A stretch of 39,280 nt of DNA, taken from the NCBI GenBank assembly GCA_964388085.1, contig CAYLZW010000018.1, forward strand, positions 1-39,280, given 5' to 3'. Below, piece after piece: positions 15,947-24,706 of the stretch. Source of the stretch: CAYLZW01 sp964388085. GTDB taxonomy: Bacteria; Myxococcota; UBA727; CAYLZW01. The position numbers and the translations under genes were made by a program. Position 1 is the first letter of the stretch. The number at the start of each line of letters is the position of its first letter. The notes below the pieces were generated by a model, which saw only the letters and a list, made by a program, of their open reading frames with translations, was not told where the DNA came from and did not search any database.

Positions 15947-18271
15947 TTGGCGCGCGACGAAGCGAAGTCCTCGCCTGCCCGCCCGTCCGGCGGACATCGT
16001 CCCGACGCCTTCTCGGACGAGCGCGCCGCCACCGTGGAGCGCCCCCCGGCCGAGCTGCCCGCGCCCCTCTCGAGAGCCCTCGCCGCCTTGCTGCCGCTCG
16101 GCTCGGCCGCGCTCCTGTGCTCGCCGCGCTGGCTCGGCACGAGCGACGTCAGCGCGCTCGTCCTGGCGGCGGCCTTGCCCGTCGTCGTCACGCTCGTGCT
16201 CGCGCTGCCGTTCACCTTCGCGCTCGCCGGCGGGCGCAGCGTGGCGCCGCCGAGCGCCGCCCTCGTCGTCGGTGGCGTGTTCTCGCTGTGCCTGCCCGCC
16301 ATCGGCTTCACCGGCGGCGCGTCGTCCCCGCTCGCCTTCGTGCCCCTCGCCGTCGGCGTCACCGCCGGCGCGGTGCTGAGGCCGCGCATGCTCGGCGTCG
16401 TGCTGCCCGCGTGCCTCGGCGCCCTCGTGCTCTCGCTCTACGCCGCGGGCGCGCCGCCGGGGGTGCTGCTCGTGCAGGCCTTCTTGCTCGCGGGCTTCTC
16501 CATGCTCGGCCGCGCGCTCTTGTTCGGCGCGGTCTCCGCCGCGGGCCAGCGCGCGGACGCTCGCGTCGACGTGGAGCTCTTGCGCTGGTACGACGACGCG
16601 CGCCTGTTCCGGCTGCTCGGCGCCCAGAGCGCGCTCGACGAGCACGCGGCCGACGGCGATCCGCACGAGGGCGCGTACGACAAGGCCCACCCCGGGGAGC
16701 AAAAGCGCCTCATCGGCTCGGCCGAGGCCGTGCGTGACGGGCTGTATCGCCTCCTGCGCCTCGGCCATGGGGCGCTGTCGTCCCAGGCGGGCTTTGTCTA
16801 CCTGACCGACCCCACCGGCGAGCAGCTCTGCCTCAAAGAGCAGCTCGTCGACGTCGACGACACCTGCAAGGAGCGCCTGTCCGCGCGCACGGGTCCGCTC
16901 AGCCTCGCCATCAAGAAGAAGCGCCCCCTGCGCCTGTGCGACCCGCAGAGCGAGGACCTCTCGAACCACCGCGGCGGCGTCGTGCGCTCGCTCATCGCCG
17001 TGCCGCTCATGGACCGCGCCGGCCCCATCGGCGTGCTCGGCTTCGATCGGCACTCGGCGCGCCCCTTCAGCGACCGGGACGAGAGCACGCTGCTCGCCCT
17101 CGCCGAGGAGATGGTGCACCTCATGAGGACCGAGCGCTTGCTGCACGGCCTCGACGAGGAGCGCAAGGAGAAGGCCCGCGTGTTCACGGCCGCGCGCGCG
17201 TTCGGCGGCGTGGTGAAGCGGGAAGAGGCCGTGCGCGTCGCGCTCAAGACGCTGCAGAAGGTGGCCCCGGCCCGCGCCACCGCGTTCATCGAGGTCATCA
17301 AGGTGTCGGGCCGCGATCACGTGGTCGTGCGCGGCGCGCTCGGCGACGGCGCCGAGGTGTTCAGCAGCGCCGACGTGAGCGAGCCCGAGGGCGCGCCGCT
17401 CGACGTGGAGACCTGGGTCGGCCGGGCCATCACGCAAGGCGCGCTCTTGCCGCACACGCCGCTGTCGCAAGCGGGCGTACGGCGCGGCGTGCTCTTGCGG
17501 ACAGACGAGCGCGCGCTCGGCTTCGGCGACGTGCGCGCCATCCCGCTGTTCGCCCAGGGCGAGCGCATCGGCGCCCTCGTCGTGGCCTCGCCGGAGAACG
17601 TGCGCTTCACGCGCTCCCACCTCGACAGCATCGGCGTGGTTGCAGATCTCGCGGGCGTGGCCTTCGCGGGCGCCGGCTATTACGAGACCTTGGAGAAGGC
17701 CGCGACCACCGATGGCCTCACCGGCCTGTTCAATCGGCGGACGCTCAATGAACGCTTCGCGGAGGCCGTCGCGCGCGCGGAAAGGACCGGCAACCCGTTG
17801 AGCGTCATTCTCGGTGACGTGGACCACTTCAAGAGCGTCAACGACACCTACGGCCATCAGGTCGGCGATGACGTGCTCATCGGCGTCGCGCGCACCCTGC
17901 TGCGCTGCGCGCGCGTCACCGACATCGTGGCGCGCTACGGCGGCGAGGAGTTCGTGCTCGTCTGCGAGCACACCGACGGCTCGGGCGGCGCCCACCTCGC
18001 CGAGCGCATCCGGCGCAGCATCGCCGCCCTTCGTTTCGACACCGACATAGGACCGCTGGAGGTCACCTCCTCCTTCGGCGTCGCCGCCCTCGGGGACAAC
18101 GGGGACGACGCCGCCAGCGTGCTGAAGTCTGCCGATGAGGCGCTGTACCGCGCCAAGGAGAAAGGTCGTAACCGTGTCGTCATCTCCCCCCCTCGAGAGC
18201 GCGGCCGCGAGCCCCGTGACCCCCCTGGAGAGCAAGAGCGGAGCGACGGGCAGGTCCGCGCCGGTGTCTGA
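15947..18271 (+). CDS. Membrane GAF-GGDEF diguanylate cyclase
   Basis: 774 aa from TTG 15947; GTG at 16034 is an alternative and neither has a clear ribosome site. The first 30 residues are polar, then several membrane helices (about 45-190). GAF-like domains occupy about 270-400 and 410-570. The GGDEF domain (about 585-745) is complete: DGLTGLFNRRTL, DVDHFKSVNDTYGHQ, and GGEEF at 665-669, with an RxxD inhibitory site (R656-D659) exactly five residues before it. It should therefore make cyclic di-GMP from two GTP and be product-inhibited. The basic tail after the GGDEF domain is encoded in DNA that also overlaps the phoH start. Confidence 0.88.
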   Translation: MARDEAKSSPARPSGGHRPDAFSDERAATVERPPAELPAPLSRALAALLPLGSAALLCSPRWLGTSDVSALVLAAALPVVVTLVLALPFTFALAGGRSVAPPSAALVVGGVFSLCLPAIGFTGGASSPLAFVPLAVGVTAGAVLRPRMLGVVLPACLGALVLSLYAAGAPPGVLLVQAFLLAGFSMLGRALLFGAVSAAGQRADARVDVELLRWYDDARLFRLLGAQSALDEHAADGDPHEGAYDKAHPGEQKRLIGSAEAVRDGLYRLLRLGHGALSSQAGFVYLTDPTGEQLCLKEQLVDVDDTCKERLSARTGPLSLAIKKKRPLRLCDPQSEDLSNHRGGVVRSLIAVPLMDRAGPIGVLGFDRHSARPFSDRDESTLLALAEEMVHLMRTERLLHGLDEERKEKARVFTAARAFGGVVKREEAVRVALKTLQKVAPARATAFIEVIKVSGRDHVVVRGALGDGAEVFSSADVSEPEGAPLDVETWVGRAITQGALLPHTPLSQAGVRRGVLLRTDERALGFGDVRAIPLFAQGERIGALVVASPENVRFTRSHLDSIGVVADLAGVAFAGAGYYETLEKAATTDGLTGLFNRRTLNERFAEAVARAERTGNPLSVILGDVDHFKSVNDTYGHQVGDDVLIGVARTLLRCARVTDIVARYGGEEFVLVCEHTDGSGGAHLAERIRRSIAALRFDTDIGPLEVTSSFGVAALGDNGDDAASVLKSADEALYRAKEKGRNRVVISPPRERGREPRDPPGEQERSDGQVRAGV

Positions 18272-19619
18272 CAAGACCGCCCAGGGTGAACAGCAGGGAG
18301 CGGACGACGAGCGCAAGACCTTCGTGCTCGACACCAACGTGCTCTTGCACGACCCGCGCGCGATGTTCTCCTTCGAGGACAATGACGTCGTCATCCCCAT
18401 CTACGTCGTCGAGGAGATCGACGGCTTCAAGAAGGACCTCTCGGAGCTCGGCCGCAACGCGCGCCAGGTGAGCCGCTACCTCGATCAGCTGCGCGAGGAG
18501 GGCTCTTTGAAGGACGGCGTCGCGCTCGACCGCGGCGGCCTCCTGCGCGTGGCCACGACGCACCGCGCGCTGCCCCCGCACGTCGCCACCGATCGGGGCC
18601 AGGACGGCCGCATCCTCGCCGTCGCCCTCGAGCTCAAGGAGGAGCTGAGCGAAGAGAAGGTCGTGTTCATCACCAAGGACACGAACCTGCGCATCCGCGC
18701 CGACGCCATCGGCATCCAGACCGAGGACTTCGAGCCCGAGCGCATCGAGGTCTCAGAGCTCTACACCGGCTTTGAGCACGTCGAGGTGCCCGGCGAGGAC
18801 GTGGACACGTTCTACGCCAAGGGCAGCCTCGAGCTCGCCGACCCCTATTACGCGCCGAACCAATACGTCGTGCTCACCGACCGCGACAAGGCGACGCACA
18901 CCGCGCTCGGCCGCTGGTCGCCCGAGCGCACCGCCGTCGTGCCGCTGCCCTCCTTCAAGCAGGGCGTGTGGGGCATCCGGCCGCGAAACCGTGAGCAGCA
19001 CTTCGCGCTCGACGCGCTGCTCGACGACAGCATCAAGCTGGTCACGCTCGTCGGTATGGCCGGCACCGGCAAGACGCTGCTCGCCATCGCCGCCGGGCTC
19101 CAGAAGGTCACCGAGGAGGCGGTCTTTCAGCGCCTGCTCGTCTCGCGCCCGATCTTCCCGCTCGGCCGGGACATCGGCTACCTGCCCGGCGACGTGGAGG
19201 AGAAGCTCAACCCCTGGATGCAGCCCATCTTCGACAACGTCGAGTTCCTCATGGGGCTGACGTCACGCGACAAGAAGCAGGGGCGCTCGCACCGAGAGCT
19301 GGTCGACATGGGCGTCGTGCAGATCGAGCCGCTCACCTACATCCGCGGCCGCTCGATCCCGAACCAGTACATGATCGTCGACGAGGCGCAGAACCTGACG
19401 CCGCATGAGGTGAAGACCATCATCTCGCGCGCGGGCGAAGGCACGAAGATCGTCCTCACCGGTGACCCGTACCAGATCGATAACCCGTATGTGGACCAGA
19501 CGAATAACGGCCTGGTGCATATCGTGAATCGCTTTCGGGCGGAGAAGATCGCGGCGCACATTACCTTGTCGAAGGGCGAGCGCTCGGAGCTGGCGGAGAT
19601 TGCCGCGAAGCTGCTCTAG
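18174..19619 (+). CDS. PIN-PhoH family ATPase (PhoH2/YlaK type)
   Basis: 481 aa from GTG 18174 (AAAGG 8 bp upstream); GTG 18264 is a possible shorter start. The N-terminal PIN nuclease domain starts with FVLDTNVLLHD (residues 50-60) and has the acidic VVEEIDGFK and TKDTNLR segments. The PhoH ATPase part carries Walker A GMAGTGKT (294-301) and Walker B MIVDEAQNLTP, with LTGDPYQID as the sensor motif. PhoH2 proteins are reported as sequence-specific RNA helicase/ribonucleases. The gene overlaps the diguanylate cyclase end by up to 98 bp in another frame, so the pair is likely co-translated. Confidence 0.9.
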   Translation: MSSSPPLESAAASPVTPLESKSGATGRSAPVSDKTAQGEQQGADDERKTFVLDTNVLLHDPRAMFSFEDNDVVIPIYVVEEIDGFKKDLSELGRNARQVSRYLDQLREEGSLKDGVALDRGGLLRVATTHRALPPHVATDRGQDGRILAVALELKEELSEEKVVFITKDTNLRIRADAIGIQTEDFEPERIEVSELYTGFEHVEVPGEDVDTFYAKGSLELADPYYAPNQYVVLTDRDKATHTALGRWSPERTAVVPLPSFKQGVWGIRPRNREQHFALDALLDDSIKLVTLVGMAGTGKTLLAIAAGLQKVTEEAVFQRLLVSRPIFPLGRDIGYLPGDVEEKLNPWMQPIFDNVEFLMGLTSRDKKQGRSHRELVDMGVVQIEPLTYIRGRSIPNQYMIVDEAQNLTPHEVKTIISRAGEGTKIVLTGDPYQIDNPYVDQTNNGLVHIVNRFRAEKIAAHITLSKGERSELAEIAAKLL

Positions 19620-19639
19620 GCATTTCCAAGGTATCTCCA

Positions 19640-19661
19640 AGGGGGCTGCGCCCCCTCGCGT
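19640..19661 (+). terminator. Terminator-like hairpin after phoH
   Basis: AGGGGGC (19640-19646) pairs with GCCCCCT (19650-19656) around a three-base loop, 20 bp past the phoH stop; a T-run begins at 19661 after CGCG. It may serve both converging transcripts. Confidence 0.5.
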
Positions 19662-19717
19662 TTCGGGTCCAGGCGGCGCCAGGGCTCCTCTGGTTCGCTT
19701 GACATTGTCGGGGTTCC

Positions 19718-20014
19718 TTACCTCGGATCGGGCAGGCGCAAGAGCGCGCGCTCGAGCCGAACGTCGGGGCCGAACCGGGCCTTGGTCGCGGCGGCGGCCG
19801 TGTCGTACTCGTCGATCACCGACGCGCGAACGATGCGATTCCCCTCGTTCCGCTCGAGACGGAGCGTGCCGATGTAGACGACGTTCTCTTTCTGAACGGC
19901 GCCGAGGTTCGTGACTCCCCGGCTTCTGGAGCTACGGCGGGTTGCGCAGGCGGAGAGCAGCAGAAACCCGACCAGCAGCAGAACGACGTGTGAGCGTGAG
20001 AACGTACGCGGCAG
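19718..20014 (-). CDS. Small lipoprotein without canonical start
   Basis: A clear minus-strand frame ends with TAA at 19718-19720. It reads through LPRTFSRSHVVLLLVGFLLL, then SACATRR with a good lipobox (LSAC), followed by a ~75-residue domain (QKENVVYIGTLRLERNEG, ERALLRLPDPR). No ATG, GTG or TTG precedes the signal peptide in this frame; the first plausible start is CTG 20014 with GGGGGAG just before it (spacing short). An ATG at 20048 overlaps the topoisomerase/RecQ stop as ATGA but lies one frame off, so a single-base change in the G-run at 20020-20024 would give a normally coupled gene. Function unknown; could be a real CTG start, an indel or a sequencing error. Confidence 0.55.
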   Translation of the reverse strand: MPRTFSRSHVVLLLVGFLLLSACATRRSSRSRGVTNLGAVQKENVVYIGTLRLERNEGNRIVRASVIDEYDTAAAATKARFGPDVRLERALLRLPDPR

Positions 20015-20044
20015 CGTCTCCCCCGCGGCGAAAGGCCCCCTGAA

Positions 20045-23000
20045 TCATTGCACGACCGGCGCGCCGGAGAGCGTTCCGCGCGGCGCGGCGAGAGCCCCCT
20101 CGGCGCGCACGAGCCTCACGAGCGCGGCGCCGTAGCGCTTGATCAGGACGGGCCCGAGCCCGGGGATGCCCGCGAGCTCCTCCACCGCGCGCGGAGACGC
20201 CGCGGCGACGTTCTCGAGCGTGCGGTCGGTGAGCACGCGGAAGGCAGGCACCTTCGCGCGCCGCGCTTCCTGCAGGCGCCAGGCCTTGAGCGAGGCAACC
20301 AAGGCGGACGGAGCGCCTGACGACGAGGGAGCGCTCTTCCGGCGACGGCTCGTCGCCCGCGGTTTGCGTGCGCTCGCGCCGCGCTTCTTCCGGCCGCGAG
20401 CCGCCGGCTCCACCTCGACAACCGGCTGTAGGGCGACCTCGCCGAGACGTCCCTGCTGGGCGCGGCCGGCGGCGGTGATGGCGGCCGTGCGGTAGGCGAT
20501 CTCCTTGCCGTCCTTTGTGAACGAGGCGGACTCCACGTGCACGAGCTTGGCGCTCGCGAGCGCGCCGAGCAGGCGCTCGAACGCTCGACGGGGGAGGGTC
20601 TCACAGGACGCCCGGTGCAGGTTGCCGACCGACTGTCGGCCGCGGCGCGCGAGGGCGCCCAGCATCTGCTCCATGAGCTCGACCTCGTCGGCGCTGGCCT
20701 CCGAGAAGTGCTTCATGACGCTGCTCGTCGGGTCGCACACGTCGCAGATGCCGCAAGGCGCGCCGTCGTCGGCCTGGTCACCGAAGTGCCGCACGAGCGA
20801 GAGCATTCGGCACCCGGCGGTGTCGCTGTAGCGGAGCATGTGCGCGAGCTGCGCTTCGCGGTGCGCCTTCTGCGCGCGGTAGGGCGCCTGCCAATCGCTC
20901 GAGCCGCGCCTGGCGCTCTCGTCCGGATCGACGAGGGCGCCGCCGTGGATCCACAGCTTCTCGAGCGCCTTGTCGAGCACGTCGGCCTTCAGACGCGTGC
21001 GCTTGTGGAGCGTCGCCTTGTCCGCCGGTGCGGGCTTCAAGGCGGCGAACACCTTCTGCAGCACCTCGGGCTCGGGATAGTCCCGCGCGTGAAAGAACTC
21101 GTGCGTCTTTCGGTCGATGAACGAGTGCAGCAGCACCGCGCGCGACAGCTCGCCGTCGCGGCCGGCGCGGCCGATCTCCTGGTAATAGCCCTCGACGCTG
21201 CCGGGCAGCCCCGTGTGCACCACCGTGCGCACATCGGCCTTGTCGATGCCCATGCCGAAGGCCACCGTGGCCACGATGACGTCGAGCTCCCCGCCGAGGA
21301 AGGCGCTCTGCAGCTCGTCGCGCGTCGCTGCCGGCAGGCCCGCGTGGTAGGCGGCCGTGGGGCAGACGCGGGCGACGGCCTGGGCGACCTCGACCGCGTT
21401 CTTGCGCGTGGGGGCGTACACGATGGCGGGCCGGCGCTCCTTGTCGCGCAGCAGCGTTGCGATGGCCGCCGGCCGCTCGGGCGGCGCCATCTCCACGACC
21501 TCGATGGCGAGGTTCGTGCGCCGAAAGCCGTGGATGAAGCGCCGGCCGCTCTCGAGGCCGAGCTGCAACGCGATGTCGTCCTGCACCGCGGGCGTCGCCG
21601 TCGCCGTGAGCGAGACGATGGGCGCCGGGCGCAGCGCGGGCAAATGCGCGCCGAGCGTGCGGTAGTCGGGCCGGAAGTCGTGCCCCCATTGCGAGATACA
21701 GTGCGCTTCGTCGACGGCGATGAGCGCGGGCTTGTGCTCCGTGAGCATGGCCACGAAGCCAGGGACGCCGAAGCGCTCGGGCGCGACGAACAGAAAGTCG
21801 AGCTCGCCGTTCCGATAGGCGCCGAGCACGCGGCGCTGCTCCTCACGCGGGCGACCCGAGTGCACGCGCTCGGCGACGAGGCCGAGGGCGCTTAGCTTCG
21901 CCACCTGGTCTTCCATGAGCGCGATGAGCGGGCTGATGACGAGCGTGGGCCCGCCGCGCGCGAGGCCCGGCAATTGGTAGCAGAGGGACTTGCCCGCGCC
22001 CGTGGGCATGACGAGCAGCAGGTCCTGGCCCGCCGTCGCCGCCTCGCACACGGCCTGCTGGTAGGGCCGGAAGCGCTCGAAGCCGAACACGTCCTTCAAC
22101 AGCGTAGGCAGGCCTTTGACGCCGACCGCCTCGCGCAAAGGAGCGCGCAGAGGAGCGCGCAGGGGAGCGCGCACGGCCGCCCCCTCGACGACGTCACCGT
22201 TCCCCACGGCGCTGTTCTGGGCTCGCTTGGCCCCCCTGCTGGTGACGGCGACAGCCCCGTCGCCGGTCGCCACGAGACGAGGTCGAGCGGAAGCAGACGG
22301 CGCGCCACCGCCGCCGCCACGCACCTGCCCGACCACCGAGCGCACGTACTCCTCGATGCCCGCCATGAAGCTCGGCAGGTCGCCCTCGCCGCGCTCGAGC
22401 TTCTTGAGCCGCGCCTCCCATTGGCCGGTCATGAGCGGGCTCTTCACGTCGGGGTGCACGGCGTCGATGAGCGCGATGCCCTTGTCGGTGGCGCACAGGC
22501 TCTTGCCCTCGCGAGCGAGATACTCGCGCTTCAGCAACGTCTCGATCATGCTCGCGCGCGTCGCCGCGGTGCCAAGGCCGCTCTCCTTCATGGCGGCGGA
22601 CAGCTCCTTCTCGTCGAGGGTCGCTCCGGCGGTCTCCATCGCCGTCAGCAAGGTCGCGTCGGTCAGCCGCCGCGGCGGGCGCGTCTGCTTGGGGAGCGCC
22701 TTCGCGGCGAGCACCTTCTTCGGCTGCCCCGGCTGCAGGCCCGAGGGCAGGCGAGGCTCCTCTTTGTCCTTCTTTCCGTTCGTCCGCCCGGGCTTCTTCG
22801 GTAGCGCGACGTCGAGCACCTTCCAGCCCTCTTCGTGCACGGCGGTGCCGACCGAGCGATAGCGGTCGACGGTGCTCTCGGTGCCGGCGCCCGACTGCGC
22901 CTGCACGGCCGTGATCACCGTCGTCACACCATAGACGTGGTCCTCGTGCCAGGCGCTCAACAGCCGCCGGCAGACGAGCTCGTAGAGCCTCTGCTCCTCG

Positions 23001-24154
23001 GCGTCGAGCGCCACCCCGCGCGGGTCCGTCGTCGTCGGGATGATGGCGTGGTGGTCCGTCACCTTGCCGTCGTCGACGAAGCGCCGCGACAAGGGCCGCA
23101 CACCGCTGCCGGGCGCGAGCTTGCCCGCGTATTGCGGGCCGATGACGTCGACGATGCCGCCGAGCGTGCCCGCCACCGCGCGCGAGAGATGACGGCTGTC
23201 GGTGCGCGGATAGCTCAACAGCTTCTTCGTCTCATAGAGCCGCTGCGCGACCTCGAGGGTGCGCTTCGCCGTCATGCCGTACAGCCGGTTCGCGTGACGC
23301 TGCAGCTCGCTCAAGTCATACAGAAGGGGCGGCGCCATGCGCTTGGTCTCGGCCTTCACGGACTCGATCGACGCCGTGCCGGTGAGCGCGCGCGCCGCGA
23401 TGGCCTTCGCGAGCTCGCCGTCCCCGGGCAGGCGCTCTGTGTAGGTGCCCTCGTAGACGTCGCTGTCGCCTTCGTTCTGCCCGACGGCTGGGCCGAAGCG
23501 CGCCGCCACCTCGAAGTAGCTCTCGGGCACGAAGGCGCGGATCTCCTTCTCGCGCTCTACGACGAGGGCGAGCGTAGGCGTCTGTACGCGGCCGACGGAG
23601 TACAGGCTGTCCTTGCCGATCGAGTAGGCGCGAGAGAGGTTCATGCCGACGAGCCAGTCCGCTTGGCTGCGGCCGCGCGCGGCGTCCGCGAGGCCGTCGT
23701 AGTCACGGGCGCTCTTCAGGTTCTCGAAGCCGTGCCGGATGGCCGCCGGCGTCAGCGACGAGATCCACAGCCGCTTGACCGGCTTTTGGCAGCCCGCCGC
23801 CTCGTACAGGTAGCGGAAGATGAGCTCCCCCTCGCGGCCAGCGTCGGTGGCGGCCACCACCTGGTCCACCGTGCGTCCCGCGAGCACGCGCTGCACGACC
23901 TCGAACTGGGCGCGGGTGTTCTCGACCACGACGAGCGGCCACGAGGGCGGCAGCATGGGCAGCAGGTCCCAGCGCCAGCTCTTCCAGGCCGGATCGATCT
24001 CGTGCGGCTGCGCGAGCCCGACGAGGTGCCCGATGGCCCAGGTGACCGCGTAGCCGTTGCCGTGCAGGAACCCGTCACCGCGCTGGTTGGCGCCGAGGAC
24101 CTTCGCGATGTCGCGGGCGACGGCAGGCTTCTCGGCGACGACGGCGATGGTCAT
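20045..24154 (-). CDS. Topoisomerase III - RecQ helicase fusion protein
   Basis: 1369 aa from ATG 24154; the open frame upstream is not protein-like. Toprim domain: EKPAVARDIAKVLG (8-21) and ATDAGREGELIF (102-113). Type IA core: SIGKDSLYSVGRVQTPT and the catalytic tyrosine Y315 in SYPRTDSRHL, through about 600. A basic linker with three RAPL repeats (about 660-672) leads to a RecQ helicase: Walker A MPTGAGKS (716-723), DEAH (815-818) with ISQWGHDFRP, motif VI IGRAGRDGE, a four-cysteine RQC zinc site (CRML..., CGICDVC) and HRDC at 1283-1352. Combined length matches separate TopB plus RecQ. Separate RecQ and Topo III jointly unlink DNA, as BLM/Sgs1-Top3 dissolve double Holliday junctions; the fusion should do this in one chain. 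A small lipoprotein frame follows. Confidence 0.93.
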   Translation of the reverse strand: MTIAVVAEKPAVARDIAKVLGANQRGDGFLHGNGYAVTWAIGHLVGLAQPHEIDPAWKSWRWDLLPMLPPSWPLVVVENTRAQFEVVQRVLAGRTVDQVVAATDAGREGELIFRYLYEAAGCQKPVKRLWISSLTPAAIRHGFENLKSARDYDGLADAARGRSQADWLVGMNLSRAYSIGKDSLYSVGRVQTPTLALVVEREKEIRAFVPESYFEVAARFGPAVGQNEGDSDVYEGTYTERLPGDGELAKAIAARALTGTASIESVKAETKRMAPPLLYDLSELQRHANRLYGMTAKRTLEVAQRLYETKKLLSYPRTDSRHLSRAVAGTLGGIVDVIGPQYAGKLAPGSGVRPLSRRFVDDGKVTDHHAIIPTTTDPRGVALDAEEQRLYELVCRRLLSAWHEDHVYGVTTVITAVQAQSGAGTESTVDRYRSVGTAVHEEGWKVLDVALPKKPGRTNGKKDKEEPRLPSGLQPGQPKKVLAAKALPKQTRPPRRLTDATLLTAMETAGATLDEKELSAAMKESGLGTAATRASMIETLLKREYLAREGKSLCATDKGIALIDAVHPDVKSPLMTGQWEARLKKLERGEGDLPSFMAGIEEYVRSVVGQVRGGGGGAPSASARPRLVATGDGAVAVTSRGAKRAQNSAVGNGDVVEGAAVRAPLRAPLRAPLREAVGVKGLPTLLKDVFGFERFRPYQQAVCEAATAGQDLLLVMPTGAGKSLCYQLPGLARGGPTLVISPLIALMEDQVAKLSALGLVAERVHSGRPREEQRRVLGAYRNGELDFLFVAPERFGVPGFVAMLTEHKPALIAVDEAHCISQWGHDFRPDYRTLGAHLPALRPAPIVSLTATATPAVQDDIALQLGLESGRRFIHGFRRTNLAIEVVEMAPPERPAAIATLLRDKERRPAIVYAPTRKNAVEVAQAVARVCPTAAYHAGLPAATRDELQSAFLGGELDVIVATVAFGMGIDKADVRTVVHTGLPGSVEGYYQEIGRAGRDGELSRAVLLHSFIDRKTHEFFHARDYPEPEVLQKVFAALKPAPADKATLHKRTRLKADVLDKALEKLWIHGGALVDPDESARRGSSDWQAPYRAQKAHREAQLAHMLRYSDTAGCRMLSLVRHFGDQADDGAPCGICDVCDPTSSVMKHFSEASADEVELMEQMLGALARRGRQSVGNLHRASCETLPRRAFERLLGALASAKLVHVESASFTKDGKEIAYRTAAITAAGRAQQGRLGEVALQPVVEVEPAARGRKKRGASARKPRATSRRRKSAPSSSGAPSALVASLKAWRLQEARRAKVPAFRVLTDRTLENVAAASPRAVEELAGIPGLGPVLIKRYGAALVRLVRAEGALAAPRGTLSGAPVVQ
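22140..22175 (-). repeat. 12-bp tandem repeat in the fusion linker
   Basis: Three adjacent copies of GGAGCGCGCAGA-like units (22140, 22152 and 22164) encode RAPL repeats in the linker between the topoisomerase and helicase halves. Slippage would change linker length in steps of four residues without a frameshift. Confidence 0.8.
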
Positions 24155-24399
24155 GGGCGGTCCAGGGGGTGAGGCGCGTATACAGTCCGCCGCGAGAAGC
24201 TGGAATTTGCGCCGGCGCAGCAGCGTCGTGGATCGAGGGCGGGCGACAACGGGCGGACCGCGAGGAGAACGGGCACACCGCAGCACGAGGCCCTACGCGA
24301 CTACAGGCAGCCTTCCTTGACGAGGCGTGCGCCGCGCATGGGGCTGCCTGGTCACCCTGAGGGCGAGCTTTCTCACTACCTGGCCACGGCCGATTGACA
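24155..24399. other. Upstream region of the topoisomerase-RecQ gene
   Basis: 24170-24258 is repeated at 26612-26700. From 24259 the composition changes into a lower-GC insert. An inverted repeat CAGGCAGCC (24304-24312) / GGCTGCCTG (24342-24350) lies just inside the insert. No gene; no firm promoter. Confidence 0.5.
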
Positions 24400-24593
24400 C
24401 GGTCGCGGGTGGCGCCGCCCAGCCCCGAGCCGTCGGGCGTAGCCACGGCCACCGCCGAGTTGCACGCTGAGAATCGTGGGACCTATGGGAGCCCCGGCTG
24501 CAGGGTGACCTCGCTGACGACGGCTTCGAGCTCGGCCGGAAACGCATCCAGCGGTTGATGCGTGCCCGCGGCATCGGTAGCTCCGGCGGGTAG
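24400..24593 (+). pseudogene. IS3-family transposase OrfB relic
   Basis: Plus-strand frames read AELHAENRGTYGSP (24454-24495) and, one frame later, RLQGDLADDGFELGRKRIQR then LMRARGIG (24495-24578). Joined, they match the HTH_21 region before the DDE core of IS3-family OrfB proteins (ENRGTYGSPR, xELxxxGxxxxRKRxxRLMRxxG). A frameshift at 24495 and a TAG at 24591 break it; the catalytic domain is absent. Weaker traces (RASFLTTW near 24370) may continue upstream. Confidence 0.7.
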
Positions 24594-24706
24594 GACTACC
24601 GACCGAAACACCGAAATCACGACAGTCGCAAGTGCTGCCCTCGGTACTCGACCGTGTGGAACTCCGAAAGCCCGTTCGCTGCTCTTCCCCCGTGGTCAGC
24701 TGCGCA
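24594..24706. other. Gap between IS relic and L-domain lipoprotein
   Basis: AT-richer than the window average; nothing recognisable on either strand. Confidence 0.4.

Noticed and set aside
15812..18400. 862-codon minus-strand open frame
   Set aside because: Antisense shadow of the diguanylate cyclase, whose motifs are unambiguous.
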